Position numbers and translations under genes: made by a program. Shown piece after piece: positions 24,113-31,535 of a DNA stretch of 32,993 nt; within the stretch, counting starts at the first letter, position 1, and each line of letters starts with the position of its first letter. This DNA comes from Acidobacteriota bacterium (GTDB lineage Bacteria > Acidobacteriota > Vicinamibacteria > Vicinamibacterales > SCN-69-37): assembly GCA_024640135.1 (NCBI GenBank), contig JAHEFO010000015.1, positions 1 through 32,993 on the forward strand. Reading direction: 5' to 3'. The notes beneath the pieces are model-generated. The model did no database searches. It was given only the letters and a program-made list of their open reading frames with translations, and was not told the DNA's origin.

Positions 24113-24436
24113 ATGACACCTCGCGCCGACGTGGTTCGTTGGGACGAGCTGGCCCTTGAGCGGGTGACCGAAATGGTCGCCCGCAAGACGGTTTCTGGCG
24201 ACGAACTGACGCTGACACAGGTATTTCTCAAGAAGGGGGCCCTGGCCCCCCTGCATTCTCACGCTCGAGAGCAGATGATCTACGTCCTCGAGGGCGGGCT
24301 TCGCTTCACGCTGGAGGAGGACGTGACCGTTCGCGAAGGGGAAGTCCTCAGGATTCCGGCCGGCTTGGGCCATCAGTGCGAGGCGCTCGACGATTCGATG
24401 GTCATCGTTGTACTGGGGAAATCAGACGAGCGGTGA
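24113..24436 (+). CDS. Small cupin-domain protein
   Basis: 107 residues, single cupin barrel. Motif 1 is PLHSHAREQMIYVLEGGLRF (HxH, then E, then G) and motif 2 is LRIPAGLGHQCEAL (P-x-G-x-x-H), giving a 3-His/1-Glu metal site. Single-domain cupins of this size are often sugar isomerase-like, dioxygenase-like or sensor proteins; nothing fixes the role here. The gene is divergent from the E1 operon with 44 bp between starts and has no ribosome-binding site; a TATACT box 6 nt before the ATG suggests a leaderless message. It ends 45 bp before the convergent rhomboid gene. Confidence 0.85.
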   Translation: MTPRADVVRWDELALERVTEMVARKTVSGDELTLTQVFLKKGALAPLHSHAREQMIYVLEGGLRFTLEEDVTVREGEVLRIPAGLGHQCEALDDSMVIVVLGKSDER

Positions 24437-24481
24437 ACGTGAGCGTGCGGTGGCCTGGCGGACCTGCTGGACGCGACGCGG

Positions 24482-25165
24482 TCAGTGGACCCGATGCAGA
24501 TGGGTCGGTCTTGGCCTCGGCTTTGGCGGGGGCGGGCGGCGCACCGGTGTCTTCAAATACCACCAGCCCACCGCGAGGCCGCCCAGGTGCGCCAGATGCG
24601 CCACGGTCCCGCCACCCTGGCCGACCGCCTGCGTGAAGGCGATGACACCCATGATGAGCACGAAGACTCGCGCGGTCAGCGGGAAAATCCCGAAGAACAG
24701 AATCGTCCGGTGCGGAAAGATGATCGCCCAGGCCATCAGCAGGCCGTAGACGGCCCCTGACGCGCCAATGGTGGTCGCAAAATATGTACGTTCGGTGGCC
24801 GCGAAAGGCAGCAGGGACACCACCACCATGCACAGGCCTGCACCGATGCCGACCACCGCGTAGTACCTGACGAACGCCTGCGTGCCCCAACGCCGTTCCA
24901 GGTCCACGCCGAACATCCACACCGCCAGCATGTTGAACAGGATATGGAACACGTCGCCGTGCACGAACAAGTAGGTGCCCAGTTGCCAGATCCGCCCCTG
25001 CGTCAGCACCGCCGCCGGCGACAGCCCAAACAGGTTCTGGATTTCCGGCCGCGCCACGAGCGTCGCGACAAACACCGCGACGTTCGCATAAACGATGGCG
25101 CGGACGGCCTGCGTCATCGGACCTGGACCGAAGGTCACGCCTGGATTCTGGGCAAAACGAGCCAC
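24482..25165 (-). CDS. Rhomboid-family intramembrane serine protease
   Basis: 227 residues with six or so helices. The catalytic pair is complete: Ser in GASGAVYG (about residue 135) and His in VAHLAHLGGLAVGWW (about 190). The L1 loop (IWQLGTYLFVHGDVFHILFNM) with the conserved H-x-x-x-N is also present. It cleaves membrane-anchored proteins within the bilayer. The cytoplasmic tail is proline/arginine-rich (RRPPPPKPRPRP). Start GTG 25165 lacks a ribosome-binding site, but TAGCAT ends 6 nt before it. It sits downstream of murJ by 38 bp but with this likely own promoter. Confidence 0.93.
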   Translation of the reverse strand: MARFAQNPGVTFGPGPMTQAVRAIVYANVAVFVATLVARPEIQNLFGLSPAAVLTQGRIWQLGTYLFVHGDVFHILFNMLAVWMFGVDLERRWGTQAFVRYYAVVGIGAGLCMVVVSLLPFAATERTYFATTIGASGAVYGLLMAWAIIFPHRTILFFGIFPLTARVFVLIMGVIAFTQAVGQGGGTVAHLAHLGGLAVGWWYLKTPVRRPPPPKPRPRPTHLHRVH

Positions 25166-25171
25166 ACTGGG

Positions 25172-25177
25172 ATGCTA
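25172..25177 (-). promoter_or_regulatory. -10 box of the rhomboid gene, leaderless spacing
   Basis: TAGCAT on the minus strand ends 6 nt before the GTG at 25165, the same spacing as at typA and the cupin gene. Confidence 0.45.
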
Positions 25178-25203
25178 TAACGAAACGCCGAAACGGATCG
25201 TCG

Positions 25204-26850
25204 TCAGCGGCGGCGCCGGATCAGACCGAGCACACGCGCGCGTGCCGCCGTGAACTCCTGCAGTCTGAGCACGCTGGCCGAGAGGCCGAGGACGCCGACG
25301 CCGACGCTGATGGCGCCGGCCACGCGGAGGCCGGCGCGCAGCGTCTGCGCCGCAGTGGCTCCCCACGTGCCGGGCAGCCACGAAATCCACCCCTGCATGT
25401 CCGGCAGCGACGCGTTCAGCCACGATTCCGTCACCATGGCCGCCGCACCCATGGCCAGCGATGCGGCCAGGATCTTTGCCGACGCCACGGCGATTCGTCT
25501 GCCTTCAAGACCGTGGATGCGGCGTGACAACAGGTAGACCAGCAGCCCGGAGTTGAAGAGCGCCGCGATCGCCGTGCCCAGCGCCAGACCCTGGAAACTG
25601 AGAATCCGCACAAGCGTGAGGTTGAGCACCAGGTTCATCACGATCGAGCTGACGCTGACCAGGACCGGCGTGCGTGGGTCGTTCAGGGCATAGAAGGTGG
25701 GAGAGGCGATCTTGACCGCCGAGTAGCCGATAAGGCCCGGGGCATAGAACAGCAGGGCCATCGCGGTCAGCCGCGTGCTTTCGCTCGTGAACTGACCCCG
25801 CTGAAAAATGAACTCCACAATGGGCCCTCCCAGCACCATCAGGCCCACGGTGGCCGGGACGCTCAGCATCAGCATCAGCCGCAAGCTGCTCGACACGGTG
25901 CGCCGCATGTCATCGAGGGCGCCGGCCGCAGCCTGGCGCGCCACCTCGGGCAGCGCCGCCGTGGCAACCGAGACACCGAAGAGCCCGATGGGCAGGTACA
26001 TCAGACGAAAGGCAAACGCCAGGGCAGAGACCGCCCCCTCGCCCTCTCCCACGGCCAGGTAGGTGTTGACCACCACGTTGACCTGCGCGGCCGCCAGGCC
26101 GAGGGTCCCCGGTCCCATCAGCAGCAGGATTTCCTTCAGGCCCGGATCGCTGAAACTCAGGATGGGCCGGTACCTGAATCCCTGCCGGTACAGCAGCGGC
26201 ACTTGGACCAGGATCTGGCCGAGCCCCCCAATGAGGGCGCCGATGGCGATACCGACAATCTTGTGCAGGCCCCATCCCTCGCAGAATGGAACGATGGCCA
26301 CGGCGCTGAAGAGGACGCCCACGTTGTAGATGGCCGGCGACAGGGCAGGGATGAAGAATCGGCGGAGCGAGTTCAGCATGCCACCCAGCGCCACGGCGAC
26401 GGCCACCAGGGTCAGGAACGGCATGACAATGCGGGCCAACTGGACCGTCAGGGCCAGCCGGGCGGCCCCGTCGGCCCCGGCGGGGTCGGAGCCGCCGAAG
26501 TCGGGCAGCAGGCTGAGCAGGGGCTCGGCGTAGATAATCCCCAGCACTACCAGCACCGTCGTCACCACCAGTAACGCGTTGATGACCAGGTTGCCCAGGC
26601 GCCACGCGGCCTCCTTCCCCTCGTTCTTGAGATACCGGGTGAAGGTCGGGACAAAGGCGGCGCTCATCGCACCTTCGGCAAACAGGTCCCGGACGAGGTT
26701 GGGGATCCGGTTGGCGATCTGGAACGCATCCTGGGCCATACCGGTGCCGAACAGGCCCGCCATCACCTGGTCGCGGACCAGACCCAGCAGCCGGCTGGTC
26801 ATGACCGCGAGCCCGATGGTTCCGGCAGACTTCGCGAGGCGTTCAGACAT
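25204..26850 (-). CDS. murJ: Lipid II flippase MurJ
   Basis: 548 residues from the ATG at 26850 (MSERLAKSAGTIGLAVMTSR), the usual family N-terminus; the track's 14 extra residues run through a regulatory dyad. It is a 14-helix MOP-superfamily flippase that moves lipid II across the inner membrane for peptidoglycan synthesis. Hallmarks: SRLLGLVRDQVMAGLFG in helix 1, FQIANRIPNLVRDLFAEGAMSAAFVP in helix 2, and RRFFIPALSPAIYNVGVLF in the central region. The arginines of the central cavity appear retained. No strong ribosome-binding site is seen. Upstream lies the terminator of the yqeY transcript and an overlapping dyad. Confidence 0.95.
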   Translation of the reverse strand: MSERLAKSAGTIGLAVMTSRLLGLVRDQVMAGLFGTGMAQDAFQIANRIPNLVRDLFAEGAMSAAFVPTFTRYLKNEGKEAAWRLGNLVINALLVVTTVLVVLGIIYAEPLLSLLPDFGGSDPAGADGAARLALTVQLARIVMPFLTLVAVAVALGGMLNSLRRFFIPALSPAIYNVGVLFSAVAIVPFCEGWGLHKIVGIAIGALIGGLGQILVQVPLLYRQGFRYRPILSFSDPGLKEILLLMGPGTLGLAAAQVNVVVNTYLAVGEGEGAVSALAFAFRLMYLPIGLFGVSVATAALPEVARQAAAGALDDMRRTVSSSLRLMLMLSVPATVGLMVLGGPIVEFIFQRGQFTSESTRLTAMALLFYAPGLIGYSAVKIASPTFYALNDPRTPVLVSVSSIVMNLVLNLTLVRILSFQGLALGTAIAALFNSGLLVYLLSRRIHGLEGRRIAVASAKILAASLAMGAAAMVTESWLNASLPDMQGWISWLPGTWGATAAQTLRAGLRVAGAISVGVGVLGLSASVLRLQEFTAARARVLGLIRRRR

Positions 26851-26864
26851 TCGAGGAAGACATT

Positions 26865-26890
26865 GGCACAGCCGTGCCACCGGTGGGCAC
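26865..26890. promoter_or_regulatory. Overlapping dyads upstream of murJ
   Basis: GGCAC-AGCC-GTGCC (26865-26878) overlaps GTGC-CACCGGTG-G-GCAC (26874-26890), whose centre is the perfect palindrome CCACCGGTGG. It lies between the yqeY terminator and the murJ start, where an operator could sit. Could also be chance in GC-rich DNA. Confidence 0.3.
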
Positions 26891-26928
26891 AAAAAGAAGG
26901 GGCCTCAATCCCTGCGATTGAGACCCCT
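26891..26928 (-). terminator. Intrinsic terminator of the yqeY transcript
   Basis: A 13-bp stem (AGGGGTCTCAATC with GATTGAGGCCCCT on the minus strand), 5-nt loop, then TCTTTTT. The one non-Watson-Crick pair is U-G on the minus strand and C-A on the plus strand, so the minus strand is the working one. Confidence 0.88.
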
Positions 26929-27002
26929 GCCCGGAGGATGGATGAGAGACACTTTCGCGTCTTTCACCAAACTTAGACGGCAGAGGCGTCGGAATAGTTT
27001 GG
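26891..27002 (-). ncRNA. Structured 3' UTR or small RNA after yqeY
   Basis: The 140-bp gap after the yqeY stop folds on the minus strand into three consecutive stem-loops: CCAAAC/GTTTGG enclosing GACG/CGTC (26967-27002), AGACGC-GAAA-GTGTCT with a GNRA tetraloop (26947-26962), and the terminator hairpin. Wobble pairs in the last two are valid only on the minus strand, which supports RNA from this strand. It may be a processed 3' UTR sRNA. Confidence 0.4.
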
Positions 27003-27034
27003 CGAGGTTTGGCTGACAAGGTGTTGGGTGTGGA

Positions 27035-27490
27035 TCAGGCCAGCGTGGCCAGTCTGGCTTTGACCGCCTCAGCCACTGTCCTGCCGTCGAATGACTGCCC
27101 CGCGAGGGCCGTGGTGACGGCCTTGATGACCTTGCCCATGTCCTTGATTGACGTGGCGCCGACCTCAACGATGGCGGCATCGATTGCCGCCGAAACGGCC
27201 GCCGGATCGGCGGCCGGAGGGAGATACCGGCCCAGAAATGTAATCTCCGCCTGTTCTTTGTCCGCCAGTTCGTCCCGTCCCCCCGCCCGGAACTGCTCAA
27301 CCGAGTCGCGCCGCTGCTTGACCAGTTGCTGCACCACCTGGAGCGACTCGGCTTCGTCGAGCGCCCGGCCTTTCTCGATCTCCCGGTTCATCAGGGCGGC
27401 CTTGAGCATGCGGAGGGGGCCGAGCGAGGCCTGATCGCGCTGGCGCATGGCATCGGCAATGTGTTCGGTGATCTTGGCCAGGAACGTCAT
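27035..27490 (-). CDS. GatB/YqeY domain protein
   Basis: 151 residues, full length for the stand-alone YqeY family related to the tail of GatB (the tRNA-dependent amidotransferase). Typical features: ITEHIADAMRQRDQASLGPLRMLKAALMNREIEKG at the N-terminus, QAEITFLGRYLPP in the middle and GATSIKDMGKVIKAV...DGRTVAEAVKARL at the C-terminus. Its cellular role is not settled; tRNA binding is presumed from the GatB relationship. There is no ribosome-binding site before the ATG at 27490, and a TACACT box ends 7 nt upstream. It begins 13 bp after the end of the glycan operon. Confidence 0.93.
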   Translation of the reverse strand: MTFLAKITEHIADAMRQRDQASLGPLRMLKAALMNREIEKGRALDEAESLQVVQQLVKQRRDSVEQFRAGGRDELADKEQAEITFLGRYLPPAADPAAVSAAIDAAIVEVGATSIKDMGKVIKAVTTALAGQSFDGRTVAEAVKARLATLA

Positions 27491-27497
27491 AGCGCAG

Positions 27498-27503
27498 AGT
27501 GTA
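27498..27503 (-). promoter_or_regulatory. -10 box of yqeY, leaderless spacing
   Basis: TACACT on the minus strand ends 7 nt before the yqeY ATG at 27490; no ribosome-binding site lies between. It overlaps the immediate 3' end of the glycan operon. Confidence 0.45.
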
Positions 27504-28664
27504 TCAGCGCGTCACTGCCCTGGGCCGGGCCGCCTGGTGGTAGATGGTCTCGTACGAGGCGGCAATGGCATCCGGCCGGAACAGGCGCGTCAGCGAGTCT
27601 TCGGTCGACGGGCTCGTCCGGCGACCTGAGGTCAGTGCGGCGAGCAGCGCGTCGGCCAGCGCGCTGGCATTCCGCATGGGCACCACCGTGACGTCATCAC
27701 CGAATATACCGTTAAGCTCCAGGCCGCCCGGATGGTCCGCTGAGACCACCGGTGTCCCTGATGCCAGCGCCTCCACCGCGACGGTTGGCAGCGCCTCCAG
27801 CAGAGAGGGCAGCGCGAAGACGTCGGCGGCCGCCATGTACCGGGCGACCTGGTCGTTGCTGACCAGCCCCGCGAAGGTCACGGCGCCGGCGATTCCGAGG
27901 GATGCGGCCTGCGCTTCGAGGCTGTCACGCAGCGCGCCAGTGCCGCAGATGACCAGCCGCACGTCCTGGCGCGCCTGTCGAACCCGGGCGAATGCATCCA
28001 GGAGGTAGGTCTGTCCGGCCAGCTCGTGCAGCCGTTTGACGTTGACGATCAGCTGAGGTTCCCCAATGCCGAGGGTTTCGCGTGCGGTGCGCCTCGCGCC
28101 TTCGTCCTGCACCGCGAAATTGCCGGGCACAGCGGGGTAGACGGTGGAGAGACCGGCGCGCGTGAGGCCAACTTCCTGGGCGCGGGCCATCAACCCCTTG
28201 CTGTAGAACGTGACGGCGGCAGCATCGTAGTAAGCCCGCGTGAACAGATCGACGGGCCAGCGCCGGCGGTAGTGCCAGATCTCGGTGCCGTACAGCGTCA
28301 GGACATACGGCACATGGCGACGCGTGGCCCAGCGAGCCGCAGCTTCCACCAGGAGGCCGTTGCTGTGCAGGTGGAGCAGCTCAGGCCGGTCCGCCATCCG
28401 GTCCAGGACGACACCAATGTCCCGGATCCGGCGCACCGCGTCGATCCGCAGGACTCGAGACAGAGCGGGCACGCCCTGGCGTCGTTGAACCCATTCCACC
28501 GGACCGGCCGTGGGGGTCGTGACAAGGCCACCCTGCGCCGGCGGATGTGCCAGGTAGCTCACCATGTGGCCCCGGGCGGCCGACCACTCCCCGGCCAGCG
28601 CCGGCAGGATGGCGTTGGCGGCCTGATCGGGGGGGAGGTGAGGGGAGACGTGGAGAAGGCGCAT
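27504..28664 (-). CDS. Glycosyltransferase, GT4 family
   Basis: 386-residue GT-B retaining glycosyltransferase. The N-terminal Rossmann domain begins MRLLHVSPHLPPDQAANAIL with an acceptor-side glycine-poor loop; the C-terminal donor domain carries DVFALPSLLEALPTVAVEAL (the E-x7-E motif) followed by SGTPVVSADHPGG. It uses an activated sugar on the cytoplasmic face to extend a glycan. Donor sugar unknown. It is the last gene of the five-gene glycan operon, 3 bp after the deacetylase stop. Confidence 0.9.
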   Translation of the reverse strand: MRLLHVSPHLPPDQAANAILPALAGEWSAARGHMVSYLAHPPAQGGLVTTPTAGPVEWVQRRQGVPALSRVLRIDAVRRIRDIGVVLDRMADRPELLHLHSNGLLVEAAARWATRRHVPYVLTLYGTEIWHYRRRWPVDLFTRAYYDAAAVTFYSKGLMARAQEVGLTRAGLSTVYPAVPGNFAVQDEGARRTARETLGIGEPQLIVNVKRLHELAGQTYLLDAFARVRQARQDVRLVICGTGALRDSLEAQAASLGIAGAVTFAGLVSNDQVARYMAAADVFALPSLLEALPTVAVEALASGTPVVSADHPGGLELNGIFGDDVTVVPMRNASALADALLAALTSGRRTSPSTEDSLTRLFRPDAIAASYETIYHQAARPRAVTR

Positions 28665-28667
28665 CTG

Positions 28668-29633
28668 TCAACTCGTCCTTCTGAACTCCTGGAATGTCAT
28701 CGGCTCCGCTTCCAGATCCCTGGTCGCATAGGTCAGGAACTGGCCGAGGCGCTCGTAGAATCCGTCCAGCTCTCCCTGGGTCTTGTTGTACGGACTGCCC
28801 CCGACGATCACCTCACTGGAGTGGAAGAGGAGATTGAGAATGGGGACGCCTCGAGCGACGAGTTGGCGGCCGAGGTGGCACATGTCGTCCGCCGAGCTGT
28901 AGGACGGCCGCAGCCAGCGCACGTGCGCGATTCGCGCCAGTCTCAGTGCGCGTTTGACCTGATAGTTGAATGGCGTGCGGGCGTAGAGGCGTTCGACGAA
29001 GGCCGGCACCCTTCGACTGAGTGCGGCGGAGAGCGGCAACTCGAGCACCCCGCTTGAGCCCGGGCGCGTGGCGTTGTCGTAGGCCAGGAAGTACGGCGTG
29101 AGCGGCGCGCCCACGAAGTCCGGCCCCTGTTTGTGTGCCTCATAGAACAGCGGGGCCACGCTCGAGTCGATCAGGTAACCCTGTTGCTCCAGTGACGACA
29201 CATGGGAGGCGGAAAAACCGAAACGCCCGGACCGATAGGACACCGGCCGCGTGCCCACCGCGGTCGTGATGGCGTCTGTGAGTGCCGCCAATTGCGCGTC
29301 AAACTGATCGAGCGGCAACTGCAGCGCGTACGGATGCCGGCGCACGTCATCTTCCGTACAGGGCGGCGTTTCCCAGGCGTGGTGGTGCGACCCGATCTCG
29401 CAGTCACCGCGGGCCAGCAGCCCGCGCAGGACTTCTGCCGAACGCGGATCCGTGGCGACCGGATGCGTGACGACGTAGGTGGGGCGTACCCCCAGGCGCG
29501 CGAAGAAGTCGTGGAGACGACCGAGCGCGTAGATATTCTCGAAGCGCTGGTTCCGGCGGGCTTCAAGGTCCCACTGGTTGTCGCCTTCAGTGTCGATGGC
29601 GACGAGCAGGACGGGCCGGGCCGTCGTTGTCAT
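28668..29633 (-). CDS. Polysaccharide deacetylase family protein
   Basis: 321 residues, NodB-type deacetylase fold. Motif 1 is LLVAIDTEGDNQW (catalytic-base aspartate region), motif 2 is EIGSHHHAWETPP (metal-binding H-x3-H region) and motif 3 is YRSGRFGFS. No signal peptide, so it probably acts on cytoplasmic lipid-linked sugars, or is exported another way. Related proteins occur in capsule and exopolysaccharide loci. It overlaps the GNAT gene by 4 bp (ATGA) and is followed after 3 bp by the GT4 gene, so it is firmly part of the operon. Substrate inferred from context: an N-acetylated sugar of the glycan. Confidence 0.85.
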   Translation of the reverse strand: MTTTARPVLLVAIDTEGDNQWDLEARRNQRFENIYALGRLHDFFARLGVRPTYVVTHPVATDPRSAEVLRGLLARGDCEIGSHHHAWETPPCTEDDVRRHPYALQLPLDQFDAQLAALTDAITTAVGTRPVSYRSGRFGFSASHVSSLEQQGYLIDSSVAPLFYEAHKQGPDFVGAPLTPYFLAYDNATRPGSSGVLELPLSAALSRRVPAFVERLYARTPFNYQVKRALRLARIAHVRWLRPSYSSADDMCHLGRQLVARGVPILNLLFHSSEVIVGGSPYNKTQGELDGFYERLGQFLTYATRDLEAEPMTFQEFRRTS

Positions 29634-30673
29634 CGGTCCTGATCCGAGTCGCCAAGTGTGACGTGCCAGGAATCGGTCGTCTTGTAGAACGAGGACGGCA
29701 GGCTGAGCGCGTTGATCTTGGCGACGAATTCCATCGAGGACTTGACCGCAAAGTACCCGGACTGGCGCAGCAGCTTCCGGAATCCGGCGTGCATCGCGAA
29801 CGCGCGGATCTTGTCAGAGTCGGCCGCGCGGGCTTCGCGATCGACCCAGCGCAGCAGCGTCAGCAGGCCCGCGTGGTCGTCGGGGGCTGTCAGCCAGTCC
29901 ACGACGAGCGTCACGCGGCCGCGGGCTTCCCGGAGGTGCCGATACACGATGTAGCCCGCGACGAGGCCGTCCCGCTCGAGCATCGCGATGGCGTACCGGA
30001 CGTGCGGCGCCTGGATGTACTTCCAGTTGAGGTAGGCGGCGTCGCGGCGGACGGCGAAGGTGAATTGCGGCGCCACGCGCTCCCAGAAACTGGTGAAGCT
30101 GTCGTCAAAGTGGCGGATCGTGCGCACCTCGCCGTGCAGAGGACGGGTCCGCGCGACAAGCCTGACCCATGGCAACGTCACGGCGGACAGCAGACGATTG
30201 GCGGCGACCGACCACCCGGGCCGCCGCAGGGCGCGGCGCGTCAGTGGCTTCACGAAACACGGCACGGGGCCCACATCAGGCCAGCGCATCTTCTGGAACA
30301 GCCGGTACGAGGACTCGGACAGGCCGAGCCCCAGCGACGCCCCGACATTGCGGTCCCACGTCCGAAACAGCACTTCACCAAGCCCCTGGCGCTGGCGTTC
30401 TGGCGCCACCATGACGTCCATGCCCCACGCGGCGTCGATTTCCTGCCCCTCCACCGACAATCTGACGGGCATCGTGGCATATTGCCCGATGATGGTCTGG
30501 CCCTCGCGTGCCAGCCAGATGAGGGGGCCATCGTCTGGCCGATGCGGGTTGTTGTTGTACTGCCACTTCCACCGGAGCCGGTTCGCAGCCGCCGAGTCGA
30601 TGCCGAAGACACGGCGATACAAGGCGTCCACGAGACGTTTGTCTCCCGTGCGATAGCGATCGATGTCGGCCAT
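29630..30673 (-). CDS. GNAT-family acetyltransferase (FemAB/XrtA-locus type)
   Basis: 347 residues with an N-terminal GNAT domain (about 1-130). The acetyl-CoA loop is MDVMVAPERQRQGLGEVLF (R/Q-x-x-G-x-G/A type), and the preceding strand AAWGMDVMV is typical. The C-terminal half (GYIVYRHLREARGRVTLVVDWL) looks like a second GNAT-like domain, as in FemAB-type and exopolysaccharide-locus acyltransferases. It may acylate an amino-sugar or other glycan intermediate; this is inferred from neighbours. No ribosome-binding site is clear; the 22 bp upstream are a heptad-repeat remnant. Confidence 0.78.
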   Translation of the reverse strand: MADIDRYRTGDKRLVDALYRRVFGIDSAAANRLRWKWQYNNNPHRPDDGPLIWLAREGQTIIGQYATMPVRLSVEGQEIDAAWGMDVMVAPERQRQGLGEVLFRTWDRNVGASLGLGLSESSYRLFQKMRWPDVGPVPCFVKPLTRRALRRPGWSVAANRLLSAVTLPWVRLVARTRPLHGEVRTIRHFDDSFTSFWERVAPQFTFAVRRDAAYLNWKYIQAPHVRYAIAMLERDGLVAGYIVYRHLREARGRVTLVVDWLTAPDDHAGLLTLLRWVDREARAADSDKIRAFAMHAGFRKLLRQSGYFAVKSSMEFVAKINALSLPSSFYKTTDSWHVTLGDSDQDR

Positions 30674-30683
30674 GGTTAACTTC

Positions 30684-30712
30684 GAATCTCAGATCTCAGA
30701 TTGCCGATTCCA
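30684..30712. repeat. Small heptad array between methyltransferase and GNAT genes
   Basis: Four heptads (GAATCTC, AGATCTC, AGATTGC, CGATTCC) of the same type as at 19637-19891. The complementary strand reads AATCGGCAATCTGA and provides the last four codons and stop of the methyltransferase. Confidence 0.75.
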
Positions 30713-31535
30713 AAACGTATTCCATGTTGCTGATTAATGCATCCTGCGTGAGCGGGCTGGTTCTCAGCCAGCGGCCAATCGGACCGGGCAGGCGTCGCAC
30801 GGTGGACGTCGCGTGCAGTTCCTCTCGCACGATGCGCAGCCCGGCGTCCGCGATCTGCTGACGCAAACGCCGGACCGTGACCAGTTCGAGCAGGTCGTCG
30901 TGTTTCCAGATACCGTTTCTGGCGTCGCGAATGAACGAATTCTCGTGCGCCGGCTCCTTGAGCGTCCACGGCGCGTACCGCGCGAGCAGGCGGAACGTTC
31001 GAAATGCGATCCAGCGCCCCGTGAGCAGGTGCAACGGAATCTGCACCTTCAGTCGCGGCAAATGCGCGCCCGCGAACGACAAGTATGGCGCGGTGGACAG
31101 AAAGACACGTCCGCCCGGCGCCAGCACCCGTCGGCACTCCCGGAGATAGAGGGCGGCGTCCTCGACGTGTTCGATGACGGCATGCGAGAGGACCAGGTCG
31201 AACGCGCCGGCCGCGAACGGCAGGCGCATCCCGTCAGCTTGCAGGAAGTGCAGGCCCGAGAGGCCTCGCTCCTGCGCTAACCGGACACCGGCGTCACCGA
31301 AACGGTTGACAGGGTCGATGCCGACGACGAGATCCGCGTGTTCAGCGAGTGACAACGGCATGCCGCCGCCGCCGCAGCCCGCGTCGAGCACCTTGCCTCC
31401 GACCGTGATGCCTGCCCGCTCCAGGAACGCGAGCACCTTGGCCGACCGGTAGTACTCGAACAGCGCGTAGTCGTATTCCGATCGGAACCGGCGGTCGGAG
31501 TGGGTCTTGATGAGGTCTTCACTGATATCGCGCAC
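30696..31535 (-). CDS. SAM-dependent methyltransferase, class I
   Basis: 279 residues from the GTG at 31535, which has a CGGAG site 6 nt upstream; the track's longer N-terminus overlaps the GT39-like gene in another frame and is not credible. The SAM-binding motif I is VLDAGCGGGGMPLSLAEH, with acidic GIDPVNRFG at the end of strand 2, ADGMRLPF for motif II and LVLSHAVIEHV for motif III: a Methyltransf_11 design. Methylates probably a glycan or lipid-linked sugar, inferred from the operon. Its start overlaps the upstream stop by 17 bp. The C-terminal ESAI-stop is encoded by a heptad repeat. Confidence 0.86.
   Translation of the reverse strand: MRDISEDLIKTHSDRRFRSEYDYALFEYYRSAKVLAFLERAGITVGGKVLDAGCGGGGMPLSLAEHADLVVGIDPVNRFGDAGVRLAQERGLSGLHFLQADGMRLPFAAGAFDLVLSHAVIEHVEDAALYLRECRRVLAPGGRVFLSTAPYLSFAGAHLPRLKVQIPLHLLTGRWIAFRTFRLLARYAPWTLKEPAHENSFIRDARNGIWKHDDLLELVTVRRLRQQIADAGLRIVREELHATSTVRRLPGPIGRWLRTSPLTQDALISNMEYVLESAI

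Noticed and set aside
26898-26928. Sequence like a CRISPR repeat (CCTCAATCCCTGCGATTGAGACC)
   Set aside because: Only one copy, no spacers, and it is followed on the minus strand by a T-run, so it is a terminator stem.
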